From assembly GCF_024497955.1 (NCBI RefSeq), contig NZ_JANHKP010000018.1, forward strand, positions 1-64,000: a DNA stretch of 64,000 nt, given 5' to 3'. The notes under the pieces were generated by a model. That model was given only the letters and a program-made list of their open reading frames with translations, was not told the origin of the DNA and did not search any database. Shown piece after piece: positions 57,764 to 64,000 of the stretch. Both the position numbers and the translations under genes were made by a program. This DNA comes from Streptomyces sp. C10-9-1 (GTDB taxonomy: Bacteria > Actinomycetota > Actinomycetes > Streptomycetales > Streptomycetaceae). Within the stretch, counting starts at the first letter, position 1, and every line of letters starts with the position of its first letter.

Positions 57764-58669
57764 GTGATCCTCGCCCCGGCACCGGCGCCACGCCGCCCCG
57801 CCGAGAGCTGCTCCGCCCTGACGGCCGCCGCCTACCGGCGCCTGGCCGCGCTGTGCCCGGCACTGGAGGTCGCGGTCTGCGCGCCGAGGACGCCCGCCGG
57901 GCCGGGCTGGGTCGACGGCACGGAACTCGTCGGGCGCCCGGGGCTGCTGGACGCCCTCCTCGCCGACGGGGCCGACCGGATCAGGGCGGAACACGGCCGC
58001 GCGCCCCGCCCCGACGTCACCGCCTCCCGCTTCCTGCACGGCCACCTGTGGTCCCTGTGCCTTCTGCTGAGCGGCCCCTGGTACCTGGAGCGCCGGGTGC
58101 CGCTGCTGCGCCCCGAGGACGTACGCCTCGCCCTGCGCGGCGAGGGCCACCAGGTGGTCCCCGGGGCCTTCGCCTGCCTGCCGGGCGATCCCGCGGCGGG
58201 CCTGCCCGGCGTCCGGGTGCTGTCCGGGGAGCGGGAGACGGCCGAGGCGCTGCTGCACGCCGTCGCCACCCTGGCCCGGCCCCTGTGCGGCGCCCTCTCC
58301 CCGCGGCTGCGCCGGGGGCCGCGCGCCCTGTGGGGCATGGTCGAGGACGACCTCGTCTCGGGCATCTGGTACCTGGGCCGGATGCTGGGCGAGGAGGAGC
58401 GGGCCGTGGGAGAGGCCGAACGGCTCCTGCCGGGGCCGATGGCGCCGTTCCCGGCGGGCGCCGCGTTCCGGTGGCTGGAGGACGCGGACGGCCGGCGCCG
58501 TCCGACGCGCGACCGGGCCGGATGCTGCCTCTACTACACACTGCGCCCCGCGGAGGCGTGCGGTACGTGCCCGCGCACCGGCGACGCCGAGCGCCTGCGG
58601 CGGATCGCCGCGGAGCGCGGCCCGGCGCAGCAGCCCCCGCCCGCACCGGAGCACGGTGGGGGCTCCTGA
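57764..58669 (+). CDS. FhuF-like 2Fe-2S ferric-siderophore reductase
   Basis: A 301-residue cytoplasmic protein that should reduce Fe(III) in imported siderophore. The C-terminal cluster GCCLYYTLRPAEACGTC (about 263-279) is the CC-x10-CxxC motif of FhuF-type reductases. The N-terminal part (ESCSALTAAAYRRLAALCPA) and the central HLWSLCLLLSGPWYLE block also match. GTG start with GGGAG upstream. It is divergent from the siderophore biosynthesis operon and shares its iron-box region, so synthesis and iron release are co-regulated. Confidence 0.9.
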   Translation: MILAPAPAPRRPAESCSALTAAAYRRLAALCPALEVAVCAPRTPAGPGWVDGTELVGRPGLLDALLADGADRIRAEHGRAPRPDVTASRFLHGHLWSLCLLLSGPWYLERRVPLLRPEDVRLALRGEGHQVVPGAFACLPGDPAAGLPGVRVLSGERETAEALLHAVATLARPLCGALSPRLRRGPRALWGMVEDDLVSGIWYLGRMLGEEERAVGEAERLLPGPMAPFPAGAAFRWLEDADGRRRPTRDRAGCCLYYTLRPAEACGTCPRTGDAERLRRIAAERGPAQQPPPAPEHGGGS

Positions 58670-58798
58670 CGGAGGGCCCGCACCCGGGCTCCCGGCACGG
58701 GCGACGCCCCGCGCCCGCGGTGGGCCGGCGGGCGGCAGTAGCCCGGATGGCCCTGGACGGGGGTGTGCGGGGAGGGCGTTCGCGGGTAGCAGGTGGTG

Positions 58799-59242
58799 AT
58801 GGACGACCACACACCAGACGACAGCCCGCAGGACCGGATGGCCATGGCCGCCCTGTACCTGGAGTCCGTCAAGGCGCGCATGGACCCGGAGGACTTCTCG
58901 ACGCTCCATACGGCCGTGGAGGAGATGACCCGGCTGATGGCGGAGGGCAACGAGGGCTTCCTCGAAGCGGGGTCGGCCAAGAACTTCGCCGGGGACGTCC
59001 AGCGCGAGTTCCTCGTCGTGATGGCGATCGTCTCGACCGGGCGGATGGACCACGAGGTGGTCGACATGCCGGGCCCCGACGGGAGCGCCGGCTACGCGGT
59101 CGTCACCCCCGAGGTCGCGGGCGACCCCGAGGCGCTCGCGGAGATCCGGGACCAGGTGCACACCTGGATGACCGAGCGGCAGGCGGTCGACGACGCGCTG
59201 GAGGGCATCGCCCGCGCCAGCGGGATGGACCCCGAGGGCTGA
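58799..59242 (+). CDS. Conserved hypothetical protein
   Basis: A 147-residue acidic, probably helical cytoplasmic protein: ALYLESVKARMDPEDFSTLH and VEEMTRLMAEGNEGFLEAGS at the N-terminus, then DQVHTWMTERQAVDDALEGI. Codon bias is strong. Two GTG codons directly precede the ATG; AGGTGG overlaps them and could be either ribosome site or start. No domain is recognised. It stands alone after the FhuF-like gene and is not obviously part of the siderophore locus. Confidence 0.75.
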   Translation: MDDHTPDDSPQDRMAMAALYLESVKARMDPEDFSTLHTAVEEMTRLMAEGNEGFLEAGSAKNFAGDVQREFLVVMAIVSTGRMDHEVVDMPGPDGSAGYAVVTPEVAGDPEALAEIRDQVHTWMTERQAVDDALEGIARASGMDPEG

Positions 59243-59833
59243 TCCCGACGGGCGGGGGCCACGGGGGCGGGACGGCACCGCCGTCCGGGTGCCGCGCCCG
59301 AGCGGCCCCGGACCGGTGGGACCGGCGCCGGGACCCCCGTCCGCGTCCGGGCCGGGAACCCGCCGCGGCCCGCGTCGGCCCTCCCGGCCCGTCGGGAACC
59401 GTTCACCCGCCATCACCCGTCCGTTGCGGTGCACGGGTGTGCGAGGAGGATCCGGGGGAACCCGCGGTCACGGGAGGGCCGAACCCCCCGGCGGCAGGCG
59501 GGCCGGTGAGACCCCCGGGAGCCGCCCCCACCCGGTTCCGGTGCGCGGCCCACGGGGCCGTCCGCACTCCGGACGCGCCGCGCCCTGCCCACCGGCTTCC
59601 CCGGTGACCGGTACAGGCCATTGGCGGACGCGCGGCGGCGCTGCGTCCGCGCGGGGCGGCGAGCCGCCCCCCGAACCGCCCCGGGGGCCCCTGCCGTGCG
59701 GAAACGACCCCACCGTCACACGGTGAAGACGGCGTCACAAGCGCTTCACACGCAGCGCACTTTCGGTCGCGTGTACGAGCGCTGACCCGGAGTGACGGAC
59801 GGCGGGCACCCCGCTCTCGTAGCGTTCCGCTCC
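59243..59833. other. 591-base intergenic region
   Basis: No gene is supported. The part up to about 59680 is featureless GC-rich DNA. CACCGT-CAC-ACGGTG (59711-59725) is a perfect short dyad, and TAGCGT (59820-59825) eight bases before the next ATG is a possible -10. This is therefore probably the promoter region of the secreted-protein gene. Confidence 0.5.
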
Positions 59834-60361
59834 ATGCGACGTACTCAGATGAGGCGCATGGGCCTCGCTTCCGTCTTCGCCCTCTTCCTCGCCGTCTTCG
59901 GCCTGGCGCCCGCCGCGCACGCGGCCGATCCCGCGCCGGCCGAGCTGACCTTCAGCACCGACGCCGCCACCACCACCCCCGGCGGCACGGTGAACCTGTC
60001 GATGACCATGACCAACAACCAGACCTACGACATCTGGTTCATCTACCAGACCATCGACCCGACCTGGCTGACGACGCAGCGCCCCGACCTCAAGTACAGC
60101 TTCACCGGCTGCGCGCTGGCCACCACCGGCGGCAGCGTGCCGTGCTCGGGCACCGGCCCCGCGGACCTCGGCGGCAACTACGGCACGACCATCCCGCCCG
60201 GCCAGAGCCGCACCGTGACCCTGACGCTCCAGGTCGCGGCCGACTCCGGCTGCAACGGCAACATCGGCTTCTACTCCTACTTCTACGCCGAGTTCAGCGA
60301 CAGCAGCAACCTCAGCGGGGGCCCGGTCTACACGCCCGAGACCCGCGTCCTGTGCGCCTGA
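59834..60361 (+). CDS. Small secreted protein, polysaccharide locus
   Basis: A 175-residue exported protein. The signal peptide is MGLASVFALFLAVFGLAPAA preceded by Arg/Met residues, cleaved after HAA. The mature part is a beta-rich domain resembling a CARDB or DUF11-type Ig fold (STDAATTTPGGTVNLSMTMT, IPPGQSRTVTLTLQVAADS), with two Cys pairs. No catalytic motif is visible. It precedes a polysaccharide deacetylase gene on the same strand by 435 bases. A role in the cell surface or polymer binding is a guess. ATG at 59849 is an alternative start. Confidence 0.75.
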   Translation: MRRTQMRRMGLASVFALFLAVFGLAPAAHAADPAPAELTFSTDAATTTPGGTVNLSMTMTNNQTYDIWFIYQTIDPTWLTTQRPDLKYSFTGCALATTGGSVPCSGTGPADLGGNYGTTIPPGQSRTVTLTLQVAADSGCNGNIGFYSYFYAEFSDSSNLSGGPVYTPETRVLCA

Positions 60362-60796
60362 CCGCACACCCGGGCGAGCCCGTATGACGGTCGCCGCCGC
60401 GCCCCTGCCGACCCGGCGGCGCGGCGGCGACACACGTTGGCTGAAAATCGACGTTTGACGATAGCTACATCGGTCTAGACCAATGGCGGCGATCCGGGCA
60501 CCGACGTTCCGGACCCCCTCCCGAGAAGGCCGCAACCGCCTGCTGAGCAGGGGAGCGCACATCCTGGAGGCGCTTTCGCGCCCCCACAACACGCCCCCAA
60601 CAGAGCACAGTTCGTCACCTGTCGTTTTCCGCCAGCTTTCGCGGTGGGAACACAAAAGGTCCACACACGCATCACTATGTGACGAGACGGATGTGAGCGA
60701 CCAGCCGCCCGAGGGGGCGGCGGCGTCCGCACGGGGGTGACGTCCGCTCCGCACGGGGCTGTCTTCATCCCGTCCTTGGGGAGGGGACATAACCGC
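60362..60796. other. 435-base regulatory region before the deacetylase gene
   Basis: No gene is supported. The stretch is comparatively AT-rich and holds TTGACG (60455-60460), the DasR-like site at 60469-60484, a small hairpin CCTGC-TGA-GCAGG near 60540, the dyad TCAC-TAT-GTGA (60672-60682) and the hairpin CCGCCC-GAGG-GGGCGG (60705-60720). A long structured leader is likely. Confidence 0.5.
60469..60484. promoter_or_regulatory. DasR-like responsive element (dre)
   Basis: ATCGGTCTAGACCAAT matches the DasR consensus ACTGGTCTAGACCAGT at 13 of 16 positions, including an intact GGTCTAGACC core. DasR is the GntR-family repressor released by glucosamine phosphates. The site lies just downstream of TTGACG, upstream of the polysaccharide deacetylase gene. 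Confidence 0.6.
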
Positions 60797-62926
60797 ATGA
60801 AGCGGAGTATTCGCACGACTCTGTGCACGGCCGGCGCCCTGCTGGCCTCTCTGTGCCTGCCCGTGAGCACGGCACACGCCGACGACCCGGTACGCATCGA
60901 CCTACGGGTCCTCGTGGTCTCCGACGGCGGGCCCGCGGTGGACGCCATCGCCGCGGAACTCGAGACCGCGGGCACCCCCTACACGGAGGTGGACCTCCAG
61001 CAGGCGGGCCGACCCGTCATCGACGCGGCCTTCCTGGCGGACACCGTGGCCGGTGTTCCGCGCGCCAGGTTCCAGGCCGTCGTCCTGCCGAACGACAACC
61101 CCTTCCCGGCGGGCTCCGCCGAGATGACGGCCCTCGCCGACTACGAGCGCACCTACGACATCCCGCAGGTGGACGCCTACACCTACGCCCGGCCCGAGGC
61201 CGGGCTCCAGTACCCCGTCTTCGGCGGCTACTCCGGCAGCATGGACGGCGTCGAGGCGCAGGTCACGCCGGCGGGCGCGACCGGCCCCTTCGCCTACCTC
61301 GACGGCGCGGTGCCCTTCGAGGACAACTCGCCCGACGTCGGCGAGAGCTACGCCTTCCTTTCCACCCCCGTCGCCGGCGCCGACTTCACCACCTACGTCG
61401 ACGCACCGATCCCGGGCCGGGCCACCCGCGGCTCCCTGGTCGGGGAGTACCGCCACGACGGGCGGCGCGAACTGGTCGTCACCTTCGTCTACAACCAGTA
61501 CCAGCAGCAGTTCCGCCTGCTCGCCCGCGGCATCGTGGAATGGATGACCGACGGCGTGCACCTGGGCGCCTCCCGCAACTACTTCGCCGTCCACGTCGAC
61601 GACGTGTTCGCCGCGGACGACCGCTGGAACTCCGAGCTCAACTGCACTCCCGGAGACGTGGACTGCACCGACAGCAGCGTGCAGCCGGACCCGATCCGGA
61701 TGACCGCCGCCGACGTCGACCACGCCACCGCGTGGCAGGACGCCAAGCAGTTCACCCTCGACCTCGCCTACAACGGCGCCGGCAGCGTCGACCACCGCGA
61801 GGACAACAACGGCGAGGACGCCCTGGCCGACCGCCTGATCGCCGAGCGCGACGAGTTCCGGTGGATCAACCACACCTACACCCACGCCTTCCTCGGCTGC
61901 GTGCAGGACACCACCGTGGTCCCGTGGCGGTGCGAGACCACTCCGGGCGGCGACACCGTCTGGGTGAGCCGCAACGACATCTCCGACGAGATCGCCACCA
62001 ACCGCGTCTGGGGCGACGTCGCCGGCCTTCCGCTGGAGGACGACGAGCTGGTCACGGGCGAGCACTCCGGCCTGAAGGTGACGCCGCAGCAGCCGCAGGA
62101 CAACCCGAACCTGGCCCCCGCCCTCGGCGACAACGCCGTCACCTGGCTCGCGTCCGACAACTCGCGCGACCCGCAGCTGCGCCAGGTCGGCCCGGCGCTC
62201 ACCGTCGCGCGCTACCCGATGAACGTCTTCTACAACGCGGGCCGCGCCGCCGAGCAGGTCGACGAGTACAACTGGATCTACACCAGCCGCGCCCAGGGCG
62301 GCAGCGGCATCTGCGAGGACTACCCCGAGACGACCACCTGCCTCCCGGCTCCGCTCGACCTCTCCACGGGCTACGGCGACTACATCGTCCCGCTGGAGAC
62401 CCGGATCGCCCTCGGCCACGTGATCGCCAACGACCCCAAGCCCCACTTCATCCACCAGTCGAACCTCGCCGAGGACCGCATCGCCTACCCCGTGCTCGAC
62501 GGCGTGCTCGACACCTACGCGGGCCTGTTCGCGGACAGCGCCCCGGTCGTCAACCTGCGGATGAAGGACATCGGCATCGAGCAGCAGCGCCGTGCCGCAT
62601 GGCGCGCGGCCGTCGCCGCCGGGCAGGTCAGCGCCTACCGGACCGGCGACACCGTCACCGTGGAGACCCCCGCGGGCCTCGCGGTCACCGCGACCATGCC
62701 CGCCGGGACGCAGAGCGGGACCGCCGCCTTCGGCAGTCCCTACGCCGGGCAGGTCTCCGGCTGGGCCACCGGCACGGCCGGGTCCCTCACCCTGGACGTC
62801 CCCGGGGCGGCCGCCCCGGCCGCCGCCCCCGAGAGCGGTTCCTCCCCGGAGCCCTCCGGCACCGCGCCGGACGTCCCCGTACCCGCCGGCGTCACCCGGC
62901 AGGTGCCCTACTCGCCCGAGAGCTGA
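60797..62926 (+). CDS. Secreted Agd3/PelA-like polysaccharide deacetylase
   Basis: A 709-residue exported protein; signal peptide SIRTTLCTAGALLASLCLPV, cleavage near AHADDP. A long N-terminal sugar-binding-like region (about 30-270) is followed by a CE4/CE18-like deacetylase domain: FAVHVDDVFAADDRW supplies the Asp pair (about 282-296) and WINHTYTHAFLGC the His ligands (about 357-369). The tail after 660 is Pro/Ser-rich. It resembles fungal Agd3 and bacterial PelA, which deacetylate GalNAc-rich exopolysaccharide. GGGAGGGG precedes the ATG. A PelF-type transferase gene follows 77 bases downstream. Confidence 0.82.
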   Translation: MKRSIRTTLCTAGALLASLCLPVSTAHADDPVRIDLRVLVVSDGGPAVDAIAAELETAGTPYTEVDLQQAGRPVIDAAFLADTVAGVPRARFQAVVLPNDNPFPAGSAEMTALADYERTYDIPQVDAYTYARPEAGLQYPVFGGYSGSMDGVEAQVTPAGATGPFAYLDGAVPFEDNSPDVGESYAFLSTPVAGADFTTYVDAPIPGRATRGSLVGEYRHDGRRELVVTFVYNQYQQQFRLLARGIVEWMTDGVHLGASRNYFAVHVDDVFAADDRWNSELNCTPGDVDCTDSSVQPDPIRMTAADVDHATAWQDAKQFTLDLAYNGAGSVDHREDNNGEDALADRLIAERDEFRWINHTYTHAFLGCVQDTTVVPWRCETTPGGDTVWVSRNDISDEIATNRVWGDVAGLPLEDDELVTGEHSGLKVTPQQPQDNPNLAPALGDNAVTWLASDNSRDPQLRQVGPALTVARYPMNVFYNAGRAAEQVDEYNWIYTSRAQGGSGICEDYPETTTCLPAPLDLSTGYGDYIVPLETRIALGHVIANDPKPHFIHQSNLAEDRIAYPVLDGVLDTYAGLFADSAPVVNLRMKDIGIEQQRRAAWRAAVAAGQVSAYRTGDTVTVETPAGLAVTATMPAGTQSGTAAFGSPYAGQVSGWATGTAGSLTLDVPGAAAPAAAPESGSSPEPSGTAPDVPVPAGVTRQVPYSPES

Positions 62927-63003
62927 GCGTGCCGCGGGCGCCCCTCGGGGGCGCCCGCGCCACCTGCACGCCTCTGTCCAGCCCTCGACGGCGGAGCACA
63001 CCC

Positions 63004-64000
63004 ATGCACGCTATCCACGGCGCGCGCCACTCCGGCGCGACGCACGTCACCCTGCTCACCGAAGGTACCTACCCGCACAGCCACGGCGGTGTGAGCGTCT
63101 GGTGCGACCAGATCGTCACCGGCATGCCGGACGTCGCCTTCGACGTCCTGGCCGTCACCGGCACCGGCCGCGAACCGGTGGTGTGGGAGCTGCCCCCGCA
63201 CGTCACCCGGGTCCGCTCGGCACCCATGTGGGGCCCGGCCCCCGGTGGTCGGCCCCCCTCGGGACGGCGCGAGCGCCGGATCGCCCAGGCCTACGAGCGC
63301 TTCGCCACCGCGCTGCTCGACCCCTGCGCGGAGGACGGGTTCGCCCCGGCGCTCTACACCCTGGCGGACGCCGCGGCGGACGGGCTGCTCAGCCCCTTCC
63401 TCCGGAGCGACCGCGCCATCGGCGTCCTGGCCTCCGTCTGGAACCGCCCCGGCCTGATAGTCCGCGAGGCGCGCCCCAACCTGCACGACGCGCTGACCGC
63501 CACCAGCCTGCTGGAGCACGCCCTTCGGCCGCTGGCGGCCGAGGCGCCCCGGCACGGCGTGTCGCACGCCGTCAGCGGCGGGGTCGCCGTGCTGCCCGGT
63601 CTCGCCGGGCTCGAACGCCACGGTGTGCCGCTTCTGCTCACCGAGCACGGCGTCTACCTCCGCGAGCGCTACCTCGGGTACCGCACGGCCCCCTACCGCT
63701 GGCCGGTCAAGGCCGTGGTGCTCGGCTTCTTCCGGCTGCTCGCGGAGGAGACCTACCGCCGGGCGGCACTCATCACCCCGGGCAACCGGTACAACCGGCT
63801 GTGGGAGGAGCAGGGCGGTGCCGACCCGCGCCTGATCCGCACCGTCTACAACGGCGTGGACCCCTCGGCCTTCCCGCCGGCCGGGCCGGAACCCGACGGC
63901 CCGGTGCTCAGCTGGGCGGGCCGGGTCGACCCGATCAAGGACCTGGAGACCCTGATCCGCGCCTTCGCCCTCGTCCGGGAGAAGCAGCCGGAGGTGACCC
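63004..64000 (+). CDS. pelF: PelF-type GT4 glycosyltransferase (partial, 3' end missing)
   Basis: The first 332 residues of a cytoplasmic glycosyltransferase, cut by the window edge. The N-terminal DUF3492 region is clear: VTLLTEGTYPHSHGGVSVWC, SHAVSGGVAVLPGLA and PLLLTEHGVYLRERYLGY. The GT4 nucleotide-sugar half begins VYNGVDPSAFPP and LSWAGRVDPIKDLETLIRAF. PelF polymerises UDP-GalNAc/GlcNAc in Pel exopolysaccharide. GGCGGAGC lies shortly before the ATG. It directly follows the deacetylase gene, so the two probably form a Pel-like polysaccharide operon continuing rightward. Confidence 0.92.
   Translation, partial: MHAIHGARHSGATHVTLLTEGTYPHSHGGVSVWCDQIVTGMPDVAFDVLAVTGTGREPVVWELPPHVTRVRSAPMWGPAPGGRPPSGRRERRIAQAYERFATALLDPCAEDGFAPALYTLADAAADGLLSPFLRSDRAIGVLASVWNRPGLIVREARPNLHDALTATSLLEHALRPLAAEAPRHGVSHAVSGGVAVLPGLAGLERHGVPLLLTEHGVYLRERYLGYRTAPYRWPVKAVVLGFFRLLAEETYRRAALITPGNRYNRLWEEQGGADPRLIRTVYNGVDPSAFPPAGPEPDGPVLSWAGRVDPIKDLETLIRAFALVREKQPEVT

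Noticed and set aside
59403..59738. Short minus-strand frames in the gap before the secreted protein
   Set aside because: No ribosome site, no consistent codon pattern, no recognisable domain.
60672..60682. TCAC-TAT-GTGA as a BldD box
   Set aside because: BldD sites need a five-base spacer between TNAC and GTNA; the spacer here is three.
60485..60796. c-di-GMP riboswitch in the leader of the polysaccharide deacetylase gene
   Set aside because: It would fit the biology of Pel, but the conserved GEMM tetraloop/receptor sequences are absent.

Overview
This window is chromosomal DNA from a Streptomyces-like actinomycete. Base composition is very GC-rich, third codon positions are almost all G or C, GTG starts are common, and adjacent genes repeatedly overlap by GTGA or ATGA. 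Typical Streptomyces families and operators are present: HSP18 regulator, DUF1876, DUF5958, DUF6296-like protein, DmdR/IdeR iron boxes, a Nur box, a DasR-like site and a ydaO c-di-AMP riboswitch. I saw no tRNA, rRNA, CRISPR array, insertion sequence or phage gene. All names come from reading the sequence; no search was run.

Left part (1-14600): small, mostly single-gene units. These are a zinc alcohol dehydrogenase divergent from a LysR regulator, two DUF2267 genes, a small heat-shock protein divergent from its HSP18-type regulator across two tandem operators, a DUF1348 gene divergent from a TetR gene across two mirror-image operators, YdeI, a flavodoxin-like protein, a membrane protein, an SDR lacking the usual Tyr/Lys pair, an orphan YrhB/Imm35 protein, and a DUF2306 membrane protein divergent from a TetR gene. 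Several gaps of 350-730 bases hold no gene I can support.

Middle (14600-26900): a five-gene ABC transporter operon, very probably nickel uptake (nikABCDE), because a near-consensus Nur box sits in front of the binding-protein gene. Next come an operon of one quinone-oxidoreductase-like and two acyl-CoA dehydrogenase genes, an XRE-cupin regulator, a PIG-L deacetylase, an acetylxylan-esterase-like hydrolase, and a LysM/lytic-transglycosylase wall enzyme under a c-di-AMP riboswitch.

27200-40400: a group resembling actinobacterial dormancy/redox islands (HTH-PPOX, CBS-BON, GH65 glycoside phosphorylase, double Usp, DUF1876). An MFS exporter follows whose whole 5' leader is a terminator-like hairpin that hides its Shine-Dalgarno sequence. 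Then come TerB, phosphoglucomutase, a cupin, and a TetR gene coupled to an AidB-like acyl-CoA dehydrogenase.

40400-50600: DUF5958, a Tat-exported GH109-like oxidoreductase, a five-gene operon (metal-dependent hydrolase, PDR/VanB reductase, M24 peptidase, peroxiredoxin, TetR) with two matching operators 30 bp apart, an MFS transporter, a small flavodoxin-like protein, TerC and a zinc-ribbon protein.

50600-58700: an iron-regulated NRPS-independent siderophore locus. A PLP decarboxylase, two IucA/IucC synthetases and an unusual ATP-grasp ligase form one overlapping operon; a FhuF-like ferric-siderophore reductase is divergent, and a DUF2470 gene has its own iron box. 59800-64000: the start of a secreted-polysaccharide locus with a small exported protein, an Agd3/PelA-like polysaccharide deacetylase and a PelF-type glycosyltransferase that runs off the right edge. 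A DasR-like site lies upstream. The last two loci, and the MFS leader, are the best candidates for undescribed biology.
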